Shown: positions 44,442 to 52,119, numbered from the stretch's first letter. The stretch is 64,000 nt of DNA from Pedobacter caeni (GCF_900129215.1 NZ_FQUQ01000004.1:496001-560000); one strand, 5' to 3'. Notes: generated from the sequence alone by a model not told the origin. Numbers and translations: made by a program.

Positions 44442-45650
44442 ATGAATCCCAGGGTTTCCTGCATCACATCTGTTACTGATGACAATATGGCCCTCCTAAA
44501 AGCAGTTTCTATTTTTGTAAATCAGGAATATCCAAACCTCGAACTGATCATCGTTAAGTCTGGCGGAATTTCTGTGGGAGAGCTCCTGCCAGATTATGAA
44601 GGACTTCATTACATTTATAGAAGGAAACGGCTCAGCCAGGATGAAATGTTCAATTTGGCTTGCGAAAAAGCCGCAGGGGAAATTATCCTTCATTTGGATG
44701 AAGGATGTTGGTATAGCAAGACTTGGGTAAGTCGCCAGGTCAATGCCCTGATGGGCTCAAAGGCTGATATCTGTGGCTTAAACAAAGAAAATGGACTCCC
44801 CATCTCATTCGATATGGAAGAAAAAAATCCGGAACAGGTAACCTGCTGGATACTGGCTTCGACGCTATGCTACTGGAAAAGTGTCTGGACAAATTATCCA
44901 TTCAGGAAAGGTGATCAGGATACGACAACAGATTTTGTTTTGAATGCCGGAGCAGGAATCTATGTTCATAGCAACTCCGAAGGATATCTGGGAGCACAGA
45001 TTTTTATTCCGATTCCAAATAAACGAACAATGTTCCCTTTAGTGTCCTGTATCATGATGACTAAGGATCTTAAAACCTTCCATACCTATACGATTAAACT
45101 TTTTCTTGCTCAGGATTATGATAACCTGGAGCTAATCATTCTCGATGATGGAAAAAGTGCTGCACCTGAGCTGATTTCTTCTTACAAAAAACTGAAATAC
45201 TTCTATATTGACAGTAAGATGAGCACAGGGGCAAAAAAGAATATGGCCTGCGGTATGGCAAGAGGAAGCCTCATCTTACATTGGAATGATCAGGACTGGT
45301 ATGCCGACGACTGGATCAAATACCAGGTCAGCTCATTATTAACTTCAGGAGCAGACATTTCAGGACTAAACCTGGTTCGCATCTATGCTTTAGATGACAG
45401 GAGGTTCATAACCAATAAAAACGTGGAAAAGAATAATTCCTGGTTATATGGGGCAACAATGATTTATAAGAAACCAGTTTGGGAAAACAACAAATTTTTA
45501 GAAGTGCATTGTGGTGAAGATGAAGATTTCCTAAGCCAAAGCGGAGCCAAAATCTTTGCTCATAAATATCTTGATGGCTTTAACACCAATATACATGTGA
45601 AAGAGTTGGAAGATATGCCACCGGGCAATGATCATCCCTCATTGAATTAA
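44442..45650 (+). CDS. Tandem double GT2-like protein
   Basis: A 402-residue protein of two GT2 domains of about 200 residues. Domain 1: NPRVSCITSVTDDNMALLKAVSIFVNQEYPNLELIIVKSG and LHLDEGCWYSKTWVSRQV, a degenerate metal site. Domain 2 (from about 200): FPLVSCIMMTKDLKTFHTYTIKLFLAQDYDNLELIILDDG and LHWNDQDWYADDWIKYQV, plus WLYGATMIYKKPVWENN and CGEDEDFLSQSG. The W-N-D-Q-D-W keeps the D-x-D; E-D motif is present. It belongs to the same family as the genes at 25.5-30.1 kb. The start at 44442 (MNPRVSC) follows the GH78-like stop by two bases; the ATG at 44430 would overlap that gene. No Crp-type palindrome precedes it. Confidence 0.75.
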   Translation: MNPRVSCITSVTDDNMALLKAVSIFVNQEYPNLELIIVKSGGISVGELLPDYEGLHYIYRRKRLSQDEMFNLACEKAAGEIILHLDEGCWYSKTWVSRQVNALMGSKADICGLNKENGLPISFDMEEKNPEQVTCWILASTLCYWKSVWTNYPFRKGDQDTTTDFVLNAGAGIYVHSNSEGYLGAQIFIPIPNKRTMFPLVSCIMMTKDLKTFHTYTIKLFLAQDYDNLELIILDDGKSAAPELISSYKKLKYFYIDSKMSTGAKKNMACGMARGSLILHWNDQDWYADDWIKYQVSSLLTSGADISGLNLVRIYALDDRRFITNKNVEKNNSWLYGATMIYKKPVWENNKFLEVHCGEDEDFLSQSGAKIFAHKYLDGFNTNIHVKELEDMPPGNDHPSLN

Positions 45651-46019
45651 TCCATCCCTCTTTGCCAAAGCTGCATTTATTGCAGCTTTTTTATTGGCAG
45701 CAAACAGATAGACAGAAATTACCCCTTCTTCATTTTTTACCAGTTCCTGCTGTGCAAATTCGGTGTCTTCGATACTACATAATGTAAGTACTTCCAAAGG
45801 CCTGGAATTTTGTTCATCAAAACTAACCAGGTAAGGAATCCGCTCCTTATCACAAATAAAATTCGGATTAAAAGCGACTTCCATCACCTTCAACTTTTCA
45901 TTTCTTGAAAACCTCTTTCTAAATGCTTCTACTTTTTCTTTCGAGTCAAACACAGCTTCTATGTCATGCACATGCTCATAATCCCCATAGAAGACGATGT
46001 AAACCTTACGATCGCTCAT
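45639..46019 (-). CDS. Hypothetical protein
   Basis: A 126-residue soluble protein with no family I can name. The first part KVYIVFYGDYEHVHDIEAVFDSKEKVEAFRKRFSRNEKLKVMEVAFNPN is alpha/beta in pattern, with a repeat of aromatic residues at the start (V-Y-I-V-F-Y-G-D-Y), and the second part is similar in length (YLVSFDEQNSRPLEVLTL... SVYLFAANKKAAINAAL). It overlaps the end of the double GT2 gene by 12 bases and is divergent from the Crp-type gene, with a gap of 267 bases. Could be a small regulatory or modifier protein. Confidence 0.55.
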   Translation of the reverse strand: MSDRKVYIVFYGDYEHVHDIEAVFDSKEKVEAFRKRFSRNEKLKVMEVAFNPNFICDKERIPYLVSFDEQNSRPLEVLTLCSIEDTEFAQQELVKNEEGVISVYLFAANKKAAINAALAKRDGLIQ

Positions 46020-46286
46020 ACAATAAAATTAAAAATCTCCTGTCCCTACACAGGAAAACTATCCCCTATTTTGAGCGCTAAGCTATATAATTAGATTAAG
46101 TTTTTTACAAAAAAAAGCACACTGAACAGAATTGTGCAACTAATTGTAAAACAGTTGACAACCCACCTGTAAACCCGAGTGCAATCGGTCTCAACGGACC
46201 AATTCCCAGAGAAGGATTTGTTATTTTAGATAGCAGAAATCCAAGGGCATTTCTACTTATTTTAATGAACCGAATAACCTTTATAA

Positions 46287-46856
46287 ATGGAAAATGAACG
46301 TTTTTTCAATTCACTGGCAGGCACGAACAAACCAAGTAATGAACTCAAGACTCAATTTTGCAAAATGGTGGAAAAGGAAATCCGCCCAAAGAACCACACC
46401 ATCCTAAAAGCCGGACAGATTTGCGACAACATCTGGTTTCTTGCACAGGGTTTCGCAATGGCTTATATCGAAAAGGAAGACCGCAAGATCCCCTATTGCT
46501 TCTGGAATGAGAACGAAGTTATGGTTCCTGTAAACAGTTTTTTCAAACAGGTACCTGCGGATGGGTTCATAGAAATCATGGAAAAAAGCACTTTAATGGC
46601 CATTTCTTACCGGAACATGAAACAGCTAAGCGCAAATTTCCCGGAATTTAATCTCCTGATGTGTCACCTGGTGGAAGATATGCAATACGCAAGTGAAAAA
46701 AGGATTTTTAACCTCACTTCGATCAGTGCAGAAGAACGGTATGCACTACTGTTAAAGGAAGCTCCGTTTATCGTCAGAAAAACCTCTGTAGAACTGATCG
46801 CCACCTACCTTGGGGTTTCAAGAAAAACCCTGAATCGAATCCGGGCAAAAAAATAG
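46287..46856 (+). CDS. Crp/Fnr family transcriptional regulator
   Basis: A 189-residue protein: N-terminal cNMP-binding-like barrel (IRPKNHTILKAGQICDNIWFLAQGFAMAYIEKEDRKIPYCFWNENEVMVPVNSFFKQVPADGFIEIMEKSTLMAIS, about 30-125), a dimer helix, and a C-terminal winged helix-turn-helix with TSVELIATYLGVSRKTLNRIRAKK as the recognition part. It lacks the arginine/serine pair for cAMP phosphate (no R-x-A-T/S), so the ligand is probably not cAMP. Only 12 bases after its stop is a copy of the GGGACA-type palindrome in front of the MauE-like gene. It is the best candidate for the regulator of all seven sites. No such palindrome is before its own start. Confidence 0.88.
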   Translation: MENERFFNSLAGTNKPSNELKTQFCKMVEKEIRPKNHTILKAGQICDNIWFLAQGFAMAYIEKEDRKIPYCFWNENEVMVPVNSFFKQVPADGFIEIMEKSTLMAISYRNMKQLSANFPEFNLLMCHLVEDMQYASEKRIFNLTSISAEERYALLLKEAPFIVRKTSVELIATYLGVSRKTLNRIRAKK

Positions 46857-46867
46857 GAACCTATTTT

Positions 46868-46912
46868 GGGACATTTGGCCCTTTTTGCGAAGATGCCCTC
46901 ATCGTAACTTTA
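46868..46912 (+). promoter_or_regulatory. Crp-type operator and -7 box, copy 7
   Basis: GGGACA-TT-TGGCCC (46868-46881), TAACTTTA (46905-46912), spacing 37.5. It lies between the Crp-type gene and the MauE-like gene and gives the MauE-like gene a leader of about 35 bases. Confidence 0.85.
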
Positions 46913-46951
46913 GTACATCATCATTTATTAACGAAAACCTTATAGATTAAT

Positions 46952-47365
46952 ATGAATACTTATCCATTTGTCATCATCATCAGCATTTTGCTGATTATCA
47001 TGTGGGCCTATGCCGCTATTTCAAAACTATTAGAGCTAAAGGCCTTCAAACAAGCATTGGCAACCCAGGTATTTCCGGTATGGATCGGAAAGATTCTGGT
47101 TTGGGTATTACCAGTGGTAGAACTGGCTATTGTAGGCCTCCTGCTCTTCCAGAAAACCCAGATCCTGGGGATGTATGCTTCATTTGGGATGATGTTACTT
47201 TTTACCCTCTATGTTGGCGGTGCTGTATTTAATATCTATGAACGCTACCCTTGTGCCTGCGGAGGATTATTCGCAAAACTGGGCTGGAAAAAACATTTTC
47301 GCGTGAACATCTTCTTTACGCTGATCTCAATTATAGGGATTGTACTTCTGGAGTCAGGCAGATAA
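46952..47365 (+). CDS. MauE/DoxX-like redox-associated membrane protein
   Basis: A 137-residue membrane protein with four hydrophobic spans (YPFVIIISILLIIMWAYAAISKLL, VLPVVELAIVGLLLF, MYASFGMMLLFTLYVGGAVF, VNIFFTLISIIGIVLL) and a Cys-x-Cys motif in a loop, YPCACGGLFAKLGWKKHFRVNIFF. MauE-type proteins support disulfide or cofactor maturation in the envelope; the C-x-C-G-G motif with the later W-x-x-H is frequent in Bacteroidota copies near small-peptide gene sets. Here it is the only gene after a Crp-type promoter and may act on the Cys-containing WY proteins, which is inference. Confidence 0.8.
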   Translation: MNTYPFVIIISILLIIMWAYAAISKLLELKAFKQALATQVFPVWIGKILVWVLPVVELAIVGLLLFQKTQILGMYASFGMMLLFTLYVGGAVFNIYERYPCACGGLFAKLGWKKHFRVNIFFTLISIIGIVLLESGR

Positions 47366-47415
47366 AGCGGTCGCCAGGAAAACCCTCTGTCTTCCGGGCG
47401 GCCCTTTATTATTTA

Positions 47416-48615
47416 TTAAAGCATTTGCTCAAAAGGATTCTTAAATTCTTCATGCTGCGCATACCTGATCAGCTCATCATCATTCAGTAAACAGGCATTC
47501 AATTCCTCGTTGAGCTGCACTTTATCCAGATCCTGACCAATAAATACCAGTTCGTTTAAGCGGTCGCCAAAATACCGGTCCCATTTCCTTTCTATATCGC
47601 TGCGGTTATCTGCATAATCCGTATAGTTGAGTCTTTCCTGTAAGGGCATGCTCGCCCACCAGGTACCTGCATTTTCTACTTTTAACGAGCCTCCTGCCTG
47701 GGAGAAATTTAAGGCATGATCAGGCATGGGTGCAAGCCAGAACAATCCTTTTGTCCGCAGCACGTTGTTAGGAAAAGTTACATTCAGGTAATCCCAGAGC
47801 CGTTCCGGATGAAAAGGCCTGGGAGAACGAAATACGGTACTGCTGATCCCATATTCCTCTGTCTCGGGTTCATGTACACTATTCAGTTCTTTGATCCAAC
47901 CCGCACCTTGGGAAGATTCTTCAAAATCAAACAAACCGGTGTTCAAAATTTCGGAGGGGGCCACCTTACTGAAAGAAGTTTCTATCTGTTTTGCAGAAGG
48001 GTTCAGTTTCCGGATCACCGCCCTGATGAGCTTCAGGTCTGCTTCGGTGATGAGGTCTGTTTTATTCAGGAGGATGATATTGGCAAACTCGATCTGATCT
48101 GTCAACAGGTTTACAATCGTACGCCGGTCTGCACGGTCATCCACCCATTCCCGGTCCAGCAACAATTCATTGGTTCCAAAGTCCTTTTTGAAGTTAAAGC
48201 AATCGACAACAGTGACCATCGTATCCAGCCTGCTGAACCTGCTCAGATCAATTCCCATTGCCTCATCTACATAACTAAACGTTTGTGCCACAGGAATTGG
48301 TTCTGAGATGCCTGTGCTTTCAATAATGAGGTAATCAAAGCGATCTTCTTTTGCCAGTTTCTCTACTTCAGCAATCAGGTCTTCGCGAAGCGTGCAACAG
48401 ATACAACCATTACTCATTTCTACCAGTTTCTCCTCCGTTCGGGATAAAGTATGCGTGTTTTGGACACTTCGGGCATCAATATTGATTTCACTCATGTCGT
48501 TTACAATCAACGCTACCTTCAGATCCTCCTTGTTGTGAAGAATATGATTCAATAAAGTGGTTTTACCGCTCCCCAGAAATCCACTGAGCACGGTAACAGG
48601 TAATAGTTTTCTCAT
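47416..48615 (-). CDS. CobW/COG0523 family GTPase, zinc-linked type
   Basis: A 399-residue P-loop GTPase of the G3E group. Walker A GFLGSGKTTLL at residue 11-21, then the metal-binding GCICCTLREDL (C-I-C-C near 72), LIIESTGISEP, guanine site LLNKTDL, and the C-terminal CobW_C region (GLFWLAPMPDHALNFSQAGG...). These proteins hand zinc to client enzymes under zinc shortage. The frame is open to 48690, but the Met at 48615 (MRKLLPVTVLSG) is right: a perfect -7 box (48634-48641) and a palindrome lie within the extra part. It is divergent from the MerC-like gene, with a shared control region. Confidence 0.92.
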   Translation of the reverse strand: MRKLLPVTVLSGFLGSGKTTLLNHILHNKEDLKVALIVNDMSEINIDARSVQNTHTLSRTEEKLVEMSNGCICCTLREDLIAEVEKLAKEDRFDYLIIESTGISEPIPVAQTFSYVDEAMGIDLSRFSRLDTMVTVVDCFNFKKDFGTNELLLDREWVDDRADRRTIVNLLTDQIEFANIILLNKTDLITEADLKLIRAVIRKLNPSAKQIETSFSKVAPSEILNTGLFDFEESSQGAGWIKELNSVHEPETEEYGISSTVFRSPRPFHPERLWDYLNVTFPNNVLRTKGLFWLAPMPDHALNFSQAGGSLKVENAGTWWASMPLQERLNYTDYADNRSDIERKWDRYFGDRLNELVFIGQDLDKVQLNEELNACLLNDDELIRYAQHEEFKNPFEQML

Positions 48616-48619
48616 ATCA

Positions 48620-48682
48620 TTGCAATTAAGTTGCAAATATACACTCAATATTTCAAATGCAACAATATTGCTTTTATATTTG
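48620..48682. promoter_or_regulatory. Divergent promoters with two Zur-like palindromes
   Basis: Minus strand -7 box TATATTTG at 48634-48641 for the CobW gene and plus strand TATATTTG at 48675-48682 for the MerC-like gene, both perfect. TTGCAA-TTAAG-TTGCAA (48620-48636) overlaps the first box, and GCAACAATATTGC (48659-48671) lies just before the second. Both carry GCAA...TTGC arms, so a dimeric repressor that binds both would shut both promoters. The Fur-family gene at the end of the plus-strand unit is the natural candidate, and Zur the natural type. Confidence 0.7.
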
Positions 48683-48724
48683 TAATTCATTTAGCACGTA
48701 CCATTTATATTTAAAAGATCCATT

Positions 48725-49105
48725 ATGAAACCTTTGTTAAAATCCAGCCGTTTAGATCAGGTAGGAATCACCGCCTCTATTGCCTGTGCCATTCATTGTG
48801 CGGCCCTCCCCTTCCTCATCACCACCTTACCATTATGGGGACTCAGCTTCCTTGCCCATAGCTGGGTGGAAGTCAGCATGATCTGTCTTTCTCTTTTTAT
48901 TGGCACCTGGTCCCTGAGCCGCTCCTACCCTAAACATAAAAAACTGCTTCCTGTAGTGGTCCTGATTCTGGGCTTTGCCCTGATTGGCTGTGGTCATTAC
49001 CTGATTCATAACCTGGAAGCTATATTAATTCCCCTGGGAGGATTTACCATAGCCGCAGCACACTTCATCAATTGGCGCTATACCCGCAGTTGTACCCATA
49101 AATAA
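48725..49105 (+). CDS. MerC-domain membrane protein
   Basis: A 126-residue protein with four spans. The N-terminal DQVGITASIACAIHCAALPFLITTLPLWGLSF has the C-A-I-H-C-A-A-L-P motif, the typical MerC metal-pair (Cys-x-x-x-Cys) in helix 1. A second half LPVVVLILGFALIGCGHYLIHNLEAILIPLGGFTIAAAHFINWRYTRSCTHK follows, with His and Cys spread over it. MerC-like proteins move Hg or other soft metals; in this neighbourhood zinc is more likely. First gene of a unit with a small lipoprotein, ABC transporter, DUF3299-like protein and a Fur-family regulator. Confidence 0.85.
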   Translation: MKPLLKSSRLDQVGITASIACAIHCAALPFLITTLPLWGLSFLAHSWVEVSMICLSLFIGTWSLSRSYPKHKKLLPVVVLILGFALIGCGHYLIHNLEAILIPLGGFTIAAAHFINWRYTRSCTHK

Positions 49106-49148
49106 TTTAAATGAAGTAGCAAATACTTTACATCCAAACACGCAAGAC

Positions 49149-49289
49149 ATGAACAAAAAACTGATATTTGGTGTATTTTTACTTTTTGTTAGTATGATCA
49201 ACCCTGGTTGTAACCATACACAAATGGATAGTAAGCAGCTATACCTGAAATATGTAAAAAGCCGCATAATAAATAGCAAACATTTATGA
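49149..49289 (+). CDS. 46-residue lipoprotein coupled to the ABC genes
   Basis: MNKKLIFGVFLLFVSMINPGC is a full lipoprotein signal (lipobox N-P-G-C), followed by only about 25 residues NHTQMDSKQLYLKYVKSRIIN. The stop codon TGA overlaps the ATG of the ABC ATPase gene in an ATGA, so the two are translationally coupled. A short leader protein for the ABC transporter or a small partner is possible; it is also possible that it mainly serves to couple translation. It is 43 bases after the MerC-like gene. Confidence 0.5.
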   Translation: MNKKLIFGVFLLFVSMINPGCNHTQMDSKQLYLKYVKSRIINSKHL

Positions 49290-49915
49290 TCTCTTTAAAA
49301 TCTGTATCCCATAGTTATGCCGGTCAAAAAGACATTGGTTTTAGCGACTGGCAAATCAATGATGGCGAACAATGGTTGCTTCTTGGTGAATCAGGAAGCG
49401 GAAAAACCACACTTCTTCATATCCTGACCGGCATCTTAAAGCCGAAACAAGGGGAAGTAAACATCAATGACACCTCTATATACGGACTATCTTCTAAAGA
49501 TCTTGATCAGTTCAGGGGCAGGAATATCGGCATCATCTTTCAACGCCCGCACCTGATCAAAAGTCTGAGTATCTCAGAAAATCTCGTTTTAGCACAAAGT
49601 TTCGCGAAACTTCCAACAGATTTGAAACGTGTAAACGCAGTATTGGATTCATTAGGAATTGAAAATAAGAAAAATGCCTATCCTGATGAATTGAGCCAGG
49701 GCCAATTGCAACGGGTCTCTATTGCAAGAGCAGTGATCAATAAACCCGCATTGCTGATTGCAGATGAGCCGACTTCCAGTCTGGACGATAAAAATGCAAA
49801 GGTGGTATTAGACCTGCTGATGCAACAATCCGGTGCAAACCAGGCCACCCTGGTGGTTGCCACCCACGACAAAAGAGTAAAGGATGCATTTAACAATACT
49901 TACGAACTATCATGA
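49286..49915 (+). CDS. ABC transporter ATP-binding protein (LolD/MacB type)
   Basis: A 209-residue ATPase. Walker A LLGESGSGKTTLLHI near 37, Q-loop FQRPHLIKSL, signature LSQGQLQRVSIARAV, Walker B ALLIADEPTSSLD, and switch His in VVATHDKRV. The small size and the signature sequence put it with the LolD/MacB/FtsE group, which work with FtsX-like permeases. Its start overlaps the lipoprotein stop and its stop overlaps the permease start, both in ATGA. It likely powers the following permease. Confidence 0.9.
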   Translation: MISLKSVSHSYAGQKDIGFSDWQINDGEQWLLLGESGSGKTTLLHILTGILKPKQGEVNINDTSIYGLSSKDLDQFRGRNIGIIFQRPHLIKSLSISENLVLAQSFAKLPTDLKRVNAVLDSLGIENKKNAYPDELSQGQLQRVSIARAVINKPALLIADEPTSSLDDKNAKVVLDLLMQQSGANQATLVVATHDKRVKDAFNNTYELS

Positions 49916-51186
49916 GCCCTTTAAAGATCAGCTGGAAGAGCTTATGGTCAAAACCATTGTCTTCCGCACTAAATATTATGCTAATTGCTTTTGGAACAGG
50001 AATCCTGACGATTCTTTTACTGGCTTCCAATCAGATTGCACAAAAACTGGACAACAACTCCAAAGACATCGACCTGGTAGTGGGTGCTAAAGGCAGTCCG
50101 CTGCAGTTAATCCTGAGCAGCATTTATTATATCGACTTTCCTACAGGAAACATCCCTCTGAAGGAAGCTACAGCACTGGCACGCAGCCCTTTTGTAAAAA
50201 GAGCGGTTCCCCTTGCTTTAGGTGACAACTACAACGGAACCCGCATTGTAGGAACCGACAGTAATTTTGTAGGTATTTATAAGCTCAAAGTACAAAGCGG
50301 AAAGTTCTGGGACAAAGATTTTGAAACGACGATTGGCTCCGGTGTTGCCGAAAGTCAAAAACTAAAAATCGGCGATACCTTTTATGGGGCTCATGGTCTG
50401 ACAGGCAATAGTGATGTGCACAAAAGCCATAAATACACCGTATCAGGGATTCTTGAACCTCAGGGAAATGTAACCGATAACCTGATCCTGACCAACATCG
50501 CCAGCGTCTGGAAAATGCACGATGAGCATGAAGAAGGTGAAGCACATGAACATAAAGACGGCGAAGCGCATGAACATAAGGAAGCTGAAGCCCATGAGCA
50601 TAAAGAAGGCGAGAGTCATCCTAAAGATGAACATAGCGATGAAGGAAAAGAACTGACTTCTCTGCTGATCCAGTACCGCTCCCCTATGTCTGTAGCCATG
50701 TTTCCACGCATGGTCAATGAAACGACAAATATGCAGGCGGCCTCTCCTGCACAGGAAAGTACCCGTTTATTTTCTTTAATTGGTGTTGGTGTGGAAACCC
50801 TTCAATGGTTTGCCGTATTGATCATGCTGATCGCGGCCATCAGTGTCTTTGTAAACCTTTACAATTCACTTAAAGAACGTAAATACGACCTGGCCATCAT
50901 GCGTACATTAGGGGCTTCCAGAGGAAAACTCTTCCTGATCGTGATTGCTGAAGGTATTATCCTGACACTTGCAGGTACCATCATCGGTATCGTCTTAGGA
51001 CATCTTGCTTTACAGTTTATAGGAAATTACCAGGAAAGCAGTCAGGCAAGGTTAAGCGGACTCATTTTCCTCAAGGATGAAATTTATTTATTTGTTGCTG
51101 GCTTAGCTATTGGTATATTTGCAGCTATCATCCCTGCAATACAAGCTTACCGTTCCAATATTTCCAGAATACTGTCGAAGAATTAA
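49912..51186 (+). CDS. ABC transporter permease (FtsX/MacB type) with His-rich loop
   Basis: A 424-residue permease. N-terminal span LNIMLIAFGTGILTILLLAS, then a large periplasmic domain, then three C-terminal spans (VLIMLIAAISVFVNLY; IVIAEGIILTLAGTIIGIVLG; YLFVAGLAIGIFAAIIPAI). This is the MacB-PCD/FtsX layout. In the periplasmic domain (about residues 200-245) is a run of tandem EAHEHK-like units (HEHKDGEAHEHKEAEAHEHKE), a metal-binding loop that strongly suggests zinc sensing or capture. Start overlaps the ATPase stop by four bases. Zn import or Zn-linked envelope work is inferred from neighbours. Confidence 0.88.
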   Translation: MSPLKISWKSLWSKPLSSALNIMLIAFGTGILTILLLASNQIAQKLDNNSKDIDLVVGAKGSPLQLILSSIYYIDFPTGNIPLKEATALARSPFVKRAVPLALGDNYNGTRIVGTDSNFVGIYKLKVQSGKFWDKDFETTIGSGVAESQKLKIGDTFYGAHGLTGNSDVHKSHKYTVSGILEPQGNVTDNLILTNIASVWKMHDEHEEGEAHEHKDGEAHEHKEAEAHEHKEGESHPKDEHSDEGKELTSLLIQYRSPMSVAMFPRMVNETTNMQAASPAQESTRLFSLIGVGVETLQWFAVLIMLIAAISVFVNLYNSLKERKYDLAIMRTLGASRGKLFLIVIAEGIILTLAGTIIGIVLGHLALQFIGNYQESSQARLSGLIFLKDEIYLFVAGLAIGIFAAIIPAIQAYRSNISRILSKN

Positions 51187-51229
51187 AAGAAATATAAAAA
51201 CAGGCTGAGGGCCATAAACAAACACAAAT

Positions 51230-51670
51230 ATGATGAAACGAATAATCCTGATCGCGCTATTGTTTACCGGATTTGCGGTTAAAGCACAACACAATCCTGA
51301 TGATCAGATCTTATCTGACAACTGGGATGTGGTAGGAGGTGTTGATTTCAAGATTGTAAAAGATTCTGAAATGTATGCCGTCTATACGCCTGAAATCAAG
51401 AAACACGCCAACAAAACTTTCGAACTTGAAGGATATATTGTTCCCATCAAAGACGGCATGAAACAAACGAAATTCATGCTTTCTACGTTACCTATTAACC
51501 AATGTTTTTACTGTGGAAAGAACGGTGTTCCCATTATGGTACTGGTAGAAATGGCGGAGCCGATCAAATTCACCTACAAAACCATTGTAGTGAAAGGAAC
51601 GCTGAAATTAAACCCAGGCAATGCAATGGATAATCCTCCGATTTCCCTGGTAAATGCAAAATCGATATAA
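51230..51670 (+). CDS. DUF3299-like exported protein
   Basis: A 146-residue protein with a signal peptide MKRIILIALLFTGFAVKAQ. The mature part has ELEGYIVPIKDGMKQTKFMLSTLPINQCFYCGKNGVPIMVLVEMAEPIKFTYKTIVVKGTLKLN, matching the DUF3299 pattern (G-Y-[ML]-[IV]-P; then a Cys-x-x-Cys type C-F-Y-C-G). The two Cys with nearby His/Asp could bind a metal. DUF3299 genes are often next to zinc ABC systems in gamma-proteobacteria, consistent with this place. It is 43 bases after the permease and three bases before the Fur-family gene. Confidence 0.75.
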   Translation: MMKRIILIALLFTGFAVKAQHNPDDQILSDNWDVVGGVDFKIVKDSEMYAVYTPEIKKHANKTFELEGYIVPIKDGMKQTKFMLSTLPINQCFYCGKNGVPIMVLVEMAEPIKFTYKTIVVKGTLKLNPGNAMDNPPISLVNAKSI

Positions 51671-51672
51671 TC

Positions 51673-52119
51673 ATGAGACTAGATCCTGTAAATATTTTAA
51701 AAGAGCACGACCTGAAACACACCAGACAAAGGGTGCGTGTACTGGAAGAAATTGCTTTGGACACCGTTGCAATTTCACAGCCTGAGCTGGAGAAAAAGCT
51801 GGGTAAGGAGATCGATAGGGTAACTCTATACCGGATCCTGAATACCTACGAAGATAAAGGAATTCTTCACCGCATCATGGATATGAACGGCACAGCCAAC
51901 TATGCCATCTGCTCTTCCTCCTGCTCTGAAGATCATCACCATGATGAACATGTACATTTCAATTGCACTACCTGCTCCAAGATCTATTGTCTTGAGGTAG
52001 TGGTACCGAAGATAAAAATGCCAAAAGGCTTTAACGCAAAAACCGTAAACACTACTGCTTACGGTACTTGTGAAAAATGCAATGCCTTATTGGAAAATCA
52101 GGCTGCTTTACCTGCTTAG
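51673..52119 (+). CDS. Fur family regulator, probably Zur
   Basis: A 148-residue Fur-family repressor. DNA-binding winged helix: LKEHDLKHTRQRVRVLEEIALDTVAISQPELEKKLGKEIDRVTLYRILNTYEDKGILHRI. The metal region has EDHHHDEHVHFNCTTCSKIYCLE, with the H-H-H-x-x-H-x-H and the first C-x-x-C structural-zinc pair, then TYGTCEKCNALL with the second C-x-x-C. The layout with a CobW zinc GTPase, a His-rich ABC permease and DUF3299 argues for zinc control (Zur). It may repress the divergent promoter pair at 48.6-48.7 kb. Confidence 0.88.
   Translation: MRLDPVNILKEHDLKHTRQRVRVLEEIALDTVAISQPELEKKLGKEIDRVTLYRILNTYEDKGILHRIMDMNGTANYAICSSSCSEDHHHDEHVHFNCTTCSKIYCLEVVVPKIKMPKGFNAKTVNTTAYGTCEKCNALLENQAALPA

Noticed and set aside
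46190-46208. GGTC-TCAACG-GACC near the Crp-type gene as an autoregulatory operator.
   Set aside because: The arms are only four bases, the sequence differs from GGGACA-TT-TGTCCC, and no -7 box lies at the 37.5 spacing.
47716-48306. A 196-codon frame opposite the CobW gene.
   Set aside because: It is a shadow of the well-supported CobW frame with no family pattern.
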